From Paragorgia papillata (taxonomy: Eukaryota; Cnidaria; Anthozoa; Scleralcyonacea; Coralliidae), in the NCBI GenBank assembly GCA_035771165.1, contig JAWNZC010000347.1, positions 1,896,501-1,960,500 on the forward strand: DNA of 64,000 nucleotides, read 5' to 3'. This document shows positions 11,160 through 27,500 of the stretch, piece by piece (positions within the stretch are counted from its first letter, which is position 1; every line of letters starts with the position of its first letter). The position numbers and the translations under genes are program-made. The notes beneath the pieces were generated by a model. That model ran no database searches. It was not told where the DNA came from and saw only the letters and a list, made by a program, of their open reading frames with translations.

Positions 11160-12274
11160 CGTTCTTAATTTAGAATTAAATAGCTTATATATTTTGCAAG
11201 AACTGGGAAAATTTAAACTCCGGATATCATCAATAAAAACTACTCCATGTTTGCTTCCAAAAATACATCGAACTTTGCTATATTTAAATATCGGAATTTT
11301 AATTTATAGTTATTGATAGATCTTTGGAATTTTCTGAATGACACAGGTCCTAACTGGTTCTGCCGTTGCCAGGCGGTTAATGGGGAGCTAAAAAATCTAA
11401 AGTTAATAAGCATCTGTCAGAAATTACGAACCATTTACGTAGTATTAAATACTTAAAGTATGTTTTTCGACATCCAAAAGCTTTAGAGTTCTAAAAGAAT
11501 TTTGTCGCATAATTTGAAGTCAAACTCAACTAACAGGTTTTGCCGTTTCAGGAGTTAACGTTGTTCTGAAGACGTGAAAATGATCAGAATAACGTATGTA
11601 GAATGGAGATGGCGTTAGGATTACTCTTGCATGGACTAAAATTTGTTCATTTTCTTTGTTGTAGAACGTTGACCTTGACGTTCGCGTTGTATTTGCTTAA
11701 GTTCCCTGTGAGTTGACCACAATTAATTATGACTGCAATACCAATAAGTGCATGAATTAACTATATTATACTTTCGAATAATATTGTGTATTATACTTAA
11801 GAACATGAAATGTCAAGGTTGAGATCGAAGTGAAATATGCATGAGTATATATATAATTAACATGCATAATATATACACAGATGTAAAAGATATATCACAT
11901 GTTTAGTTAGAATTTCCAGCTAATTCCGCGAAAGAATAGAAACAAAAACACTATTCATCATGCATGCATGGGTATTACATTATATAACAACAATCTATAC
12001 GTTCTCTGTTTCGGCAGTATATCTAACCTTACTATATTTCGATTGTTGTTTCTACACTGCCTACGCAGCACGCCACTTTTATATTACATTATATACTTGC
12101 TTATATAAATATTAAATGAAAACTAAAGAATACTTTTTATTTTGTAGAGAAACCGGTAAACTCATACTTGAGGTATATATGTGTTCAGGCCTGTTCAATA
12201 CGCAATATTATCTAAGGACCTTCAGCAAGCATACTATACGAACTATATATGATTTAAGAATATTACCATTTTTG
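11160..12274. other. Intergenic DNA with repeat pieces
   Basis: It holds a partial R1 copy on the minus strand (about 11535-11705, with GACGTGAAAATGATCAGA) and a half-copy of the GTTTCGGCAGTATAT inverted-repeat family (about 12000-12085). No gene seen. Confidence 0.5.
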
Positions 12275-12480
12275 GAGTAACCCCAATACCGTCCTCCTTG
12301 TGTATACAACATCAACTGAAGCATTCTCGCGTTTTCGGGACGACGTTATATCACAAAAAGTGCAAATGCTGTTGGTTCACTTTTGTAATAATCTATTATA
12401 CGCGTCATCTTTTAGAGGCCGTTTCATGCATCGCTTTCTGAGATGTCTTCTCTTGACGAGTAAAATCGTCTGGCGTTATA
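12275..12480 (+). repeat. Dispersed repeat R1, copy d
   Basis: It matches R1 through CAATACCGTCCTCC..GTATACAACATC and GGGACGACGTTATA. It ends in a solo copy of the core shared with the 25-bp satellite, reversed (AGTAAAATCGTCTGGCGTTA). Confidence 0.55.
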
Positions 12481-12764
12481 GGTAGAGTGAATTAAGATAA
12501 AGTAAAAGATAATTTCTGTTAAAAATATGTTTCAGCTTTCGTGATTCTAGGTTGCTTAACATGAGCTTCCAATTATCTCGGTGGGAGACCAAAATAAAAC
12601 ACTGACATAGCTGAATATTTATTGCTCGGTTATAAAGAATATTAAATCTAGTAATTTTTACTATCTGAAAAACCTTAAACTAATTATTAATCCTTTGAAG
12701 GCTTTAATGGCGAGCGATACTTATATATTTCAACATTCAAATTTGTGGTGCACTATAATAGCTT

Positions 12765-13125
12765 GGACTTTAAGATGCTCGGGACCTTAAGATGCTAGGA
12801 CGACGGCGGCGGTTAAAAAGCAATTCAAATTTTAGTATTAAAAAGAAGTCACGGTTAACTGACTACTGTATTCAATACTTGAAGCTTGTTTTATAATTTT
12901 CAAAGTGTTAAAACAGTTGCAGTGTCTGTGTTAAGGCAATCTCAGACAACAGTTCTCATCACCCCACGAGTCAACGTCGTCCTGAAGACGTGAAAATGCT
13001 TCGAGTGGCGTTGTATAGAAAGCGAGGACGGTGTTCAGATTACTCTTGGGACTAGAAATTATTCATTATCTTTGTTTTGCAAGAAGAATGCTTTTGTTTG
13101 AAGGATGGCGTCCTCGAAGTTGCGG
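12765..13125 (-). repeat. Dispersed repeat R1, copy e
   Basis: Reverse-orientation copy: GACGACGGCGGCGGTTAAAA at the left, then CAACGTCGTCCTGAAGACG and GAGGACGGTGTTCAGATTAC. Confidence 0.62.
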
Positions 13126-13129
13126 TCGT

Positions 13130-13400
13130 AGATCTTAAGGTCCCTTATATAGGACGACGAGGGTTAAAAAGCAAGACAAGTTTTACAATTCACGGTTAAC
13201 TGATTTCAAGCTAGTTTAATGACTCCCAAAACGCCCCAGTATTGCTAAAATGATTGTAGTGTCAGTATTGAAGTCAATCTTAAACAACAGTTCTCATCTT
13301 TTGGCCGTTGACGTCGTCTTGAAGACGTGAAAATGCTCTAAGTGGCATTATATAAAGAACGAGGACCGTGTTGAGATTACTCTATAGCCTAAAAATTATT
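13130..13400 (-). repeat. Dispersed repeat R1, copy f
   Basis: Reverse-orientation copy next to copy e: AAGGTCCCTTATATAGGACG, then TTGACGTCGTCTTGAAGACG and GAGGACCGTGTTGAGATTAC. The two neighbouring copies are diverged and appear to be separate insertions. Confidence 0.62.
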
Positions 13401-14080
13401 ACGTATACCTCTATCTTGAATTATTGAAACTTTAATTATTGGCATTATTAAATGCATGAATAAGTTTAGAGGCATAGGAACTGGGGACAGAGGGGTCATG
13501 TGGCCCCTTTTGCAACAGAAAAGTGCCTTTTTCTGATATAAAACACATGATTTAAGTGTCTTTTTAAAACTCTACCACAAAAAAAAATGCTCTTTTGAAG
13601 TCATCAACTTGCTAAGCTTCCTACATCACTGAATAAGTTATTAACTGAAATACTTTGATCTTTCTAGTTTATTGGCTAAGAAAGTGTATAACTTTATGAT
13701 CTGATTTTAGAATTAACTGGAACTTTGCAAGGCTTATTATTTTTGCCAGTAATATCGTACTTCGCATGCAGGTTACAGACTGAGAGAGTGTCAAGCAGCG
13801 CTTTTCAACTCGAGTAATATTGTATTTTCAACAAACAGGCTTCAGGTTTCCGTATTTAGGTGGACCTCTAATGACATTTCCTGGTACTAATGACAATTCA
13901 TGGTAGATATTACGATTGTTCACCTTGTAACAAGTCATTCTTGCCAAGCATATTCTGCATAGTTTCTTTATTAGCTCATCACGTTTATTTATACTCATGA
14001 TGAATTTATCATTTGCAAACCATCTGTTCATTATTATTAACTCTTTCCCTGGCAATTTTGTTGTGGGATAATATTTTTTT
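13400..14080. other. Intergenic DNA, old repeat remnants
   Basis: About 13480-13610 resembles the sequence at 32510-32640 (AGTGCCTTTT and CTCTTTTGAAGTCA wording), so it is an old dispersed repeat. No gene seen. Confidence 0.45.
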
Positions 14081-14082
14081 AA

Positions 14083-14757
14083 TCTGTTTAACGCCAGACC
14101 TTTTAACTCTGTCAGACACCAGACTATTTTACTCTCTGCTTTCTATAACGCCAAACTATTTTACTCTGTCAAACACCGGACTATTTTACTCTGTCTAACA
14201 CCAAACTATTTTACTCTGTCTAACACCAGACGATTGTACTCTGTCTAACACCAGACTAGTTTACTTTGTCTAACGCCAGACTATTTTACTCTGTCTAACA
14301 CCAGACTATTTTACTCTGTCTAACACCAGACTATTTTACTCTGTCTAACGCCAGACTATTTTACTCTGTCTAACACCAGACTATTTTACTCTGTCTAACA
14401 CCAGACTATTTTACTCTGTCTAACACCAGACTGTTTTACTCTGTCTAACACCAGACTATTTTACTCTGTCTAACTCCAGACTATTTTACTCTGTCTAACA
14501 CCAGACTATTTTACTCTGTCTAACACCAGACTATTTTACTCTGTCTAACGTCAGACTATTTTACTCTGTCTAACACCAGACTATTTTACTCTGTCTAACA
14601 CCAGACTATTTTACTCTGTCTAACACCAGACTGTTTTACTCTGTCTAACACCAGACTATTTTACTCTGTCTAACTCCAGACTATTTTACTCTGTCTAACA
14701 CCAGACTATTTTACTCTGTCTAACACCAGACTATTTTACTCTGTCTAACACCAGACT
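14083..14757. repeat. 25-bp tandem satellite, about 27 copies
   Basis: The unit CTATTTTACTCTGTCTAAC plus ACCAGA is repeated head to tail with a strict 25-bp period. Point variants (ACGCCAGA, ACTCCAGA, ACGTCAGA) recur in blocks, for example the same run of variants around 14340-14480 and 14540-14680. This suggests amplification of multi-unit segments. The unit matches the core of the M3 MITE elsewhere in the window. Confidence 0.95.
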
Positions 14758-14759
14758 GT

Positions 14760-15435
14760 TATTAATACCATGCATTAAGTTAATAAAATTGACAGATGTA
14801 TAATAAATAGAGAGATTGACATCTTAATAGGGCTTTTTTTGAACGTGGGTGGAGTCAGGTCCTCCCACATATAACCACGGAAAAGTCATTTGGAAACATT
14901 AGTGTAAAAAAGTAGAGTGCTAGGTAGGCAGTGTTTTGGATAGAGCAAAGTGAAAACGTGCAGTAAACTGCCGATATTTTTAGCAACGAAATACTGACTT
15001 TGTGAGCGGAGCCCTTCATGATTATATACTCATCCACAAAGATGCATATCTATCCCCCTCCTTTCATTTTCATCAACAATCCATAGTCTCTCTACGCAGC
15101 GTAATGTACAAAAAAAACTTTATAAAATTAGCCATTTTGTAATCAAATTTTTGATATCGTTAAAACACTTGAAAAAACCGATTAATGTCCTTCTCAGACA
15201 CATTAAATATATTAAGTGTCGCGAAGTTAAGAGGGCTCTAACTGAAAAAAATATTGTTGGTAGTGTAATTAAATGATCAAAATGCCAGTTTTTTACCAGC
15301 AAAATTAGCACTTATTTGTACACAATGTTATGGTATATATTATGTAGTTGTTTTTACGTGAAGGACTTTCTCCATATACGATTCCCTTTTGAAAATGTGA
15401 AATATTGACTTTAATTTGTTATAAGTTCGTCGTAC
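14760..15435. other. Intergenic DNA, nothing recognised
   Basis: AT-rich sequence. The frames at 14855-15037 and 15120-15311 on the minus strand have no domain or gene context. Confidence 0.5.
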
Positions 15436-15439
15436 ATCC

Positions 15440-15690
15440 AATATTTAGGAACTTCACGACGACGTTCAAAGAACAATGCTAAATTCATGCAATACCATTT
15501 TTTTAAACCAAAATAAATACATTGAGTAATTTCCAGTGCCAGCAGTAATCCCATTATCCCAACTTCGTCCTCAGTTTGCACATATACAACTGCAACTGAA
15601 GCGCTCCCACGTTTTTCAAGACAACGTTATTGCTAGGAACAAGAAAAAGTGTTTACTTTACTTCGGTGTTGATTTGTTATACGTAATCTT
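15440..15690 (+). repeat. Dispersed repeat R1, copy g
   Basis: A diverged copy containing CTTCGTCCTCAGTTTGCACA, CATATACAACTGCAACTGAA and CAAGACAACGTTATTGC in the order seen in other R1 copies. Confidence 0.5.
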
Positions 15691-15699
15691 TCAAGAAGC

Positions 15700-16977
15700 T
15701 ATGGATGCTTTAAAAGTCTTGAGCACACATGCATGAAGCATACAATATGTACTGTCCTGAGATCTATATGTTTTGTTTTAAATATGTATATTATATATAC
15801 AATATGAGCGCCAGAGCTGTACGCGAGAAGTTGTACATCTCATACAGTTAAACGCGAATATTGTATACAGCTTATCCAACGCATCTAATTGTCCAGATTT
15901 ATCAATAATCTTTAAGATATAAACTTGTTTAAACTGAGAAAATCGAAAGTTTATGTAAATCAGGACACTTGACATTCATTTCTTTTGAATTTTCTTCATG
16001 AATTATTAATGCTTATAGATAAGGCAATGTTAGATTGTCATCGTTCTTCTAGCTTGTTTAAATGCTTAAATATTGCATAAGTGAGTTGAAGGAACACAAA
16101 CAAATCCCACGTAAGGTCAATGAAGTCAAGTTTATTAAGTACTCTTGTTTCTCAGTGGGTTGCTTCCACTCATCTCAATATAACTGAATTGCTCTTCCGG
16201 CTACGAAACTTATAAGGTCACCTGAAGTCAAGTTCTGAGCACCAAGATGGCCGCCACAATACTTCCTGTCACCAACACCGTGCATACGTTTGCATAAACG
16301 TGAACAAAACGATAGAATAAAGTCTTTCCCCCATGTATTGTATTGCGTTGCGTTGCATTGTATTGCATTGTAAGGCTCCAAATGCCAAATTATCGGTGAA
16401 AATTATGTTTCTGACCAGAAACTAGCAAAACAACACAATTGGAATGATTCCCTCAACTTTTCGATTTTGGCAGTTTTGCCACGTTCAATATTGTATTGTA
16501 TTGTATTGTATTGTATTGTATTGTATTGTATTGTGTTCCATTGTATATGTAGCTTACAGACGGCAAAAGGTTTGATATTATTATGCATTATTGTTCCCTA
16601 ATGGGCCAAGTTCTACCACCAAACTGCCTACGCAGCCGTCAGTGGGCTGGGAAGAGCCAGCGTGCGAAGGAGACCAAGTGCTATGCCCTTAGCTGACATT
16701 CCTGTGCAGCTGCAACGTTTCCGCGTGTAACTTATTGTTCAGTTTACATAGGAAGTCAAAAATCTTCAACTTTCATTAAAAAGTGAACCACTTCTTCCGC
16801 GAGGAAAAAAGCGGATGCAACGGCAAGTGCCCTTTTTGGTGCCAGAATTTTCCGTGAAAGCTCCTTTGTAGCTGGCGGAGAGCTAGTTTTCTTGGCAAGC
16901 ACGTATAGCTTCCCTCACAGGGTGGCGGAATGCGTATATACATGTATATCATATCACACATCCGTCTCATGATTGTG

Positions 16978-17009
<32 letters not shown>

Positions 17010-17470
17010 TGGACGTGCAGGCTCACCATCAGCCACGCTGTGTTGACGAGCCCCAAGAGGACGAAACAGCTGTCCACAGTTGCTGATGGTGGCCAGACAC
17101 TGCACTTATGATCGTCATTTTCACCAACTAATCTGCGCAATGCAGACTGCGTGTAAATGGACATTCACAATATATCATTTTTTGAGCATGTGTATTAGCG
17201 CTAGCAGATCCCACATCCGTTTCTTGATTGTGATATACCTACACACGGCCACAACCAACGCCACCAATGCGGACCTAGTTTTATACTCCCACGTCCTACA
17301 TGGCGTTCTACATTCGGTCGGAAGAGGATTATTGAGTTTTAAACGTATTTTTGTTTGAGTTTTTACCGAGAGTTTTCTGCTCGCATAATAAGAGGACATA
17401 AAGTACTTTTCAATATTTCAAATACCGCGTCCCATATATTTTCGGGCTCACTTCCAACACACGTGTTTCA
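15700..17470. other. Intergenic DNA with microsatellites and a repeated motif
   Basis: It contains (TATTG)n at 16490-16536 with a decayed copy near 16335-16375, and (TA)n at 16979-17006. The phrase CACATCCGT..TTGATTGTGATATA occurs twice (about 16957 and 17211), and CCAC..GCTGATGGTGGCC lies near 17080. Several antisense frames here are microsatellite artefacts. Confidence 0.5.
16490..16536. repeat. (TATTG)n pentanucleotide microsatellite
   Basis: About nine perfect pentamers. Confidence 0.95.
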
Positions 17471-17472
17471 AA

Positions 17473-20734
<3,262 letters not shown>

Positions 20735-20844
20735 CCTAAGCGGAATGAAATACTATGTGTAAATTTAAACATTAAATTATAGTGTGAGAATTTGTCTATG
20801 GGTCTTGAATAAATAATATATATGTGGTATGGTACTGTAGGTTT

Positions 20845-20990
20845 AAGAAATGGTTCATGGTTTTGTTCGGAGAGCACGAAACATAAGAGTTGGTCGAGGC
20901 GTAGCTGAGAATCTAGATTTTTGAGTGCTCTCCAACTTCCCAAGTGCATCCATAACTCAATGGAGCACGCCAAACCATGAACCATTTCTT
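20845..20990. repeat. Inverted repeat between RSL1D1 and CHTF18
   Basis: AAGAAATGGTTCATGG at the left and its complement at the right bracket about 146 bp. A related phrase (GGAGCACGC) recurs near 21090. It is probably a MITE. Confidence 0.6.
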
Positions 20991-21397
20991 TTATAACAGA
21001 GAATCAGACACAAAACAACAGAAAACAACATTTATTTTGCTGATTAAAAATGAGTTTCTCATTACATTTAAAATTGCTGTGCTCCATCGAGTTAAGGAGC
21101 ACGCACGGTAGCCAATCAGAAACGCTGTTATATTACATCTATGTTATAATACTTAAAGGTGATGTACAGTCTGTTCTTAATTGTATATGTGAGATGATGT
21201 CATACTACATGTATTGCTATTTACATTTTAGACCACTAAGTCAAAAATAACACCAAAGTGAAGTTTGTTGGTAAAAAACAAAAGAATGACGCATATATTT
21301 GCTTTGAAGGCCTGATTGCAGGTTGCTCCACCCTAAATTTGTGCGCAAGCTCAGGCCTTACTGAAAAAGAGAGAGGTTTGGGATCGAGGTGTGAATA

Positions 21398-21420
21398 TTT
21401 GGCGGGAACAGCCGCCATTT
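21398..21420 (+). promoter_or_regulatory. E2F site with adjacent YY1-like motif, CHTF18 promoter
   Basis: TTTGGCGGGAA at 21398-21408 is a full E2F consensus, about 100 bases before the CHTF18 ATG. GCCGCCATTT follows directly and fits a YY1-type site. S-phase E2F control is established for many replication factors, so the motif suits this gene. Confidence 0.6.
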
Positions 21421-21510
21421 GCAAAATCGTAGATCATGTAGCTTTTTAAATTTTGAAAATCAAGGGTGTTTTAAACGGTCTTTTTGCGAGTTCTTCTATT
21501 ATAGTTCGAG

Positions 21511-24500
21511 ATGGAGGATTGGGATATTCCTGATCAAGATGACTTTGAAAGTCGATTTGCGGACGAACTTGAAATGGTCAACGAAATGGGTATGTCAGAA
21601 TGATGTTGAAGTCCTGTATTGACAGTATTGTCAGACGTTCTACAGTACATAAACATGAATATTTGTTACTTGTATAATATTCGAAGAAATTATATGAAAT
21701 AAGCTGTGATAGCATTTTGTGATCTTATGAATTTTAGACCATGTTCACGTAAGCTCTCTTCGGGAAAATTTTGGTAGATGTATTTTTTTGTACAACAATA
21801 TAAATAATATAGAATATTCGTCCACTTTTGTGCAGATGATCAAATTCAGATTGAGGAGAATTCAAGATACATGCAATTGCCCTGTTCTTTAAAATTATCC
21901 TTCATGGCAAACAACAAGCACATACACAAACACACCTGGCTTGTATTTGTGTCTATAAAAAACCCTTTTAAAAGCGGATGGTTAATATTTTTAGAATTGA
22001 GGAAAGTGAAAAAGGATGCTTTGATTTTTAGTAATGAAAAACTGACGTTTCAAGTGGAGCCTGGCCTTACATTTTACTCTGATGAAGGGCAGCAAGAGCT
22101 CCATTCAAAATGTCAGTTCTCATTACCATACTAAAAATCTCTGCGGTTAACCATCTTTTCACTTTACTCTATCTAAAAGTATCGGCAGATCCAATTAATT
22201 TGATTATAAAGTTACGATTAGGGCAATCCAATTATTTCCAATGATTGATTATGCAATATCAACCAATTCTCATCACTAGTTTATATTGTTTTTTAAATTG
22301 TCTTCACAATTACTGGTATTGTTTATTTTAACAGATGAACATGTCGATCGACCTAAAACTGGATTTCGTAAAAGTTTGGTATTTCCTACACCCGACAAGC
22401 CACCTGTGATAGAGCAGTCTAATAAAAATGGTGTGAGTCAGGCGATAAAGCGTCAGATTGATGAAATGTATGCACTGCTTTCTGATGGTGATGATGATGA
22501 AGTGCTTGACAATAATCATGATGACCATGGTGCTTCCCAAGGTAATGTGGGAGTTTTCACAGACATGAAGAGCTATTTTTTATGATACCTTGCCAAAACA
22601 GTAGTAGATAATATTAAATTTATTAAACTTTTAGACTCCCAAGCCAAGCGAGCTCGTATATGCACCAGTCCTGATCAAGAAAATGCAAGAACGAGCCAAC
22701 CTGAAACTAACCGGTCATCTCCATGGAGGAGTAATGAAAATACAACCAGTCACGAGCCTCATCGGACACCCTCCACAAGATCAAAAGTATTTACTCGACC
22801 TCCTCTTGGCAAGGATTGTATTGCACTGAGTGGTTGTGACAGAGGAAGAAGAGTTTATCTTTATTTAAATAAGGAGGATTCAATGGAACCAAATAAGGTT
22901 ATTTTATTCAATAGGCAATTTATTTTTTAAATTAAAATTATATGTTATTATATAAATTATATTATTATAAATATTAACTTTCTATTAAAAATAAAAATTA
23001 GTTTTTCAAATGGATGGCTCAAAATAATGTTCAGAATTATACTAGGTAAATGACCAGCTATCACAATTTTTGTTACTGGCTTGACATGATTTTACAGATC
23101 AAAATAATATAAGGTTTGAGTGCTGCCGAAATTATCGAACATAGTTTTCTAATGTTTCAAGCAAAGGCCCTTCATCAGAGAGAAAACGTGATGAGGGGCC
23201 TTCGCTCAAAACATTAGAAAACTATATATGTTCAATAATTTTGGCAGTACTCAAATGTTACATTATTTCAATCTGTATTTCAACACTGCCTATGCAGCAC
23301 ACTACTTTTCTGACATGAGTTTAGCTGGTCATCTGACAACAGATTTTGGTATTATTTTAAGCCCTTGTTTGCTGTTTTTGTGGTAGACATTTTGTAACTT
23401 GGTTGTTGCTATAATCTTTTCTGTATTGTTGAGTTTTAATAGATTTTTTTATACTGTAGGTTAATAAAAGACAACTGCTTGGTAATAGAAGACCAACTCA
23501 TCTTCTTGGAACACCATTCTCAGTTCTCAAAGAGGCAATATATGAACAAGTATGTGTTGTTTACTTTGTGAAAGGACGTGTTTGTGGAATTGTCAGTCTA
23601 GATGTTTTTTTGTGGTGGTGTTGGTGGCAGTGTTGTTGATGGTGGTGTTGCTGCTGTTGTTGTTGCAGCTGTTGTTGCACCAGCTGTTGTTACTGCTGGT
23701 GGTGTTGCTCCAGCTGTTAGATTTAGATTTAGATTTAATAACTTTATTGCCTATAGCAACTGGTGGTCAAACAGAGCGAAATGCCCCAATTGAACATGAC
23801 TACCATGATGTAAGTGTTGGTTTTGCGGAGGGAGGAAAACCAGAGAACCCGGTGAAAAACCCTCGAAGCACAGGAGAGATCAACTACAACTCTACTCACA
23901 TTAGTTTCCAGCTCGACAACGGGGTCATTCACAAGTGGTCACCCATCCAAGTACTAACCCCGTCTAACCGGGCTTAACTTTTGGTGAGAGGCAGCGCGCT
24001 AACATCACACGCAACCCGTGCTCCCCTAAACTGCTGACCTGTTGTTGCTGCTGCTGTTGTTGCTCCAGCTGTTGTTACTGTTGCTGCCGCTGCTGTTGTT
24101 GCTGCTGCTGTTGTTGTTGCTCCAGCTGTTGTTGTTGCTCCAGCTGTTGTTACTGCTCCTGTTGTTGTTACTGCTGTTGTTGTTGCTACTGCTGCTACTG
24201 CTGTTGTTGCTACTGCTGCTGCTGCTGTTGTTGCTCCAACTGTTGTTGTTGTTGCTGCTGTTTCTTCTGATCATGATGTTGCTGCAGTTGTTGTCATTGT
24301 TGTTGCTGCTCTCATTGTTGCTTCTGCTAGTATTGTTGTGATTACTGCTGCTTGATTCTTAAAATTCTATTATATTTTTTCATAGAAAAGAATTAAACTT
24401 CTGGAAGAGTCCAAGAGAATTACTGAGTCTCTAAATGCGTAAGTACAAGGAGTTTGTCATTAAGACTTTGATTTTCAAAGACTGCTGTTCAGAATTGCTA

Positions 24501-27500
24501 GCAGTAGCAAACTCCCCAGTGTCTGTAAAGAAATTAAGTGCTTGATAGATAAATTCAAAGAGATAGTGAGAAGGCCTGAAAGAGGCTTGATGAATCATAT
24601 ATTTTGCAGTGTGTTACATGATGAGTTAATGAATGATGATGGTGGACATGTTGAAGAGCCAAAGGAGAGAGGTCTATGGGTTGATAAATACTCTCCAAAG
24701 ACATATATTGAACTACTGAGCGATGATGTAAGTTAATGTAGAAAAAAAGTACAGTAAATCTGTAATGTACTGGTATATCAAATTTTGTTTTAAGGAGTAT
24801 GCCTACAGGACAATGATGTACTACATCATGTACAAATGTACAGAGTGTAAAGCTACTTGGGTATTTCAGCAGTGGGAGAACATAATTTTAATTTACTGTA
24901 ATTATAATAACTATATACCCACATTTTACCATTTTCAATGTTGTTTTTAGGGCATCAACAGAAACCTTCTTTCCTGGTTGAAACTTTGGGATCCTGTTGT
25001 GTTTGGTAAGGACAAACCAAAAAGAAAGAAAAGTAATGAAAAACAGACCCAGTTGAAAGACAAAAAATGGAAAAATTATAACGATGAAGAGGATACAGAA
25101 TGGATGGTAGGACACCAGTGGCATTATTGTCTGGTGTTAGAGTAAAATAACAAACGAGCCTCAGAGTCAAAGAGTTAAGGCAAAAGAGATCAGCAGGTTG
25201 CCCCAGTTTACCATTTCACCTTTGACTCTTGAGATGTTCTCGCTTGATGAGTAAAATTGTCTGAGGAATGACAGCTGCACACAGGCTACAATTTTTGATA
25301 AAATGTATTCTGCCTGAACTACTGCAGCTAAAATACTAAGCTCCTTTATTACAGTATTCTTACTGCTCCATGTCAAATTATTTTAATGCTTCCTAAGATT
25401 CACTGCCTGTTGGCCGTACTGAGTGTAAGTTTTTTTATTACAAGTACATACTGTAGTACCCTAAAAATTAACTCCAGTTTTGCCATGACATTGATTTTAT
25501 ATTTTCAGGAATTAGATGCTACAGGAAGACCTGTAAACAAGGTGTGTTATACATGTACAGTAGTAGTGTTTCTCAGTTTTGTGTAATGTATATATTAAAA
25601 TATCTCAATGACATACTGTACATGTTATATTTAAATTGCAGCTCACTACAGTTTATCATTCTTAAGTTACGGTATTTATTTTTTATTCTGTATTTTTTAT
25701 TCTGTATTACATTTCTTTTAGGTTGCTTTATTGTGTGGTCCACCTGGTCTTGGAAAGACAACGCTAGCACACATAGTTGCCGAACATGCTGGGTACAGTG
25801 TTGTTGAAATGAATGCCAGGTAACTGGTATTGTAATTTGTATTTTTAAATACCGCTAATGATTGTTTCTATAAACAGTCTGGGATTACCATGAAAATAAG
25901 ATTTTACTATCTTACTCTTTCTAACTCTGGATTGTTTTACTCTGTTGAAAAATGTAATTCTCTCAATTTCTAGTGATGATAGGTCAGTAGATGTGTTCCG
26001 AAATAGGACTGAGTCTGCTACTCAGATGCAGTCAGTCCTGGATTCTGGGAAGAAGCCAAACTGTTTAATCATTGATGAAATTGATGGAGCTCCAACGGTG
26101 AGTTACTGTAGAGTGTTTTTGTTTTCACTACAGTACTTGAACAAAATGAGTAAATCTGAGCAAAGAAAAGAAAACTAGGTCTTACGTTGAGTTGGTATAA
26201 TCCTTGTCAGTCTTTGCAGTCTTTATTTGATTTTTGTTTCTTCCTATAGCCTGCAATAAATGTCTTACTTTCCCTAATAAAGAAAAAAGATTCAAGTTCC
26301 ACAGGTATGTTCCTGACTGACCTGACTGACTGACCTGACCTGACCTGACCTGGCCAGGGCTGGCTGGCTCGCTCGCTCACTCACTCACTGACTGACCAAC
26401 TGACTGACCGACTGACTGAGCAACTTAAAATTGACAGTTCTACTTATATATTATGATCAAATCACTTGGAAGCAGGATGTCCTTAACACTTTGAAGCCTG
26501 ACGACGAGTCTTTAAGGTTTATTCTGGCTAACACCAGACGATTTTATTCAGCACAGGGAGAGGTCCAGGCCTCAAAGTGTTAAAAGTCTGTTTTCAATGA
26601 TTTTCTTTCCAGATGCCAGCAATCAGGCAAAGAAGAAAAAGCGTAAGAAAGCTGAAATGCTATCACGACCAATCATTTGCATCTGCAATGATCCGTAAGT
26701 AAATCATTTTTAGCTTGGACAATGTACTGCAGTACTGCTCAGAAGTTAACTCATGAACGCTGGGGTCAAGCTTGCATGGGCAGTACTGTTTATCATGTAC
26801 AGTAACTATGAAATAATAATAATATTTATAGTTGATATTCTTTATTGTAACAGGTATGTTCCAGCACTGAGACTGCTGCGTCAGCAAGCATTTGTGCTCA
26901 CTTTTCCACCAACAATTTCTGGAAGACTAGCTCAAAGGTTAATGGAGGTAAAGTATGATAAATTTATTTAGCTTCAAAGGATCTTGAATTCTTATACTCT
27001 CATGCAGGAAGGACTGTATAATTATGCATGTAGGATTGAAATGTGTGTTTTAATTTGTATGTAGGTTTCCAGGAAAGAAGTGCTCCAAACAGACATGACT
27101 ACCCTGCTAGCGTTATGTGAGAAGGCTGAAAATGATATTAGATCCTGCCTGAACACATTACAGGTATGGTACTATAAGAAATTCATAATTACAGTATTAT
27201 CCATCAATCTATCCATCTACCTACCTATCTATCCATCCATTTACACACCTATCCATCCATTTACCCACCTATCCATCCATTTACCCACCTATCCATCAAT
27301 CTACCCACCTATCCATCAATCTACCCACCTATCCATCCATCTACCCATCCATCTACACACCTATCCACCCACCTATCCATCAATCTACCCAGCTATCCAT
27401 CCATCTATCCACCTATCCATCCATTTACCCACCTATCCACCCACCTATCCATCAGTATACCCACCTATCCATCCATCTACACAGCTATCCACCCACGTAT

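Noticed and set aside
14083..14757. CRISPR-like array
   Set aside because: Pure 25-bp tandem satellite with no spacers, in an animal genome.
21836..22134. Possible CHTF18 exon starting after the TGCAG at 21835
   Set aside because: The frame stays open only through a repeat (22035-22170), and no donor of the needed phase follows. Joining exon 1 to 22335 keeps phase. An alternative exon cannot be fully excluded.
24026..24341. Poly-leucine and poly-serine/asparagine frames
   Set aside because: GTT/GCT trinucleotide repeat in a CHTF18 intron.
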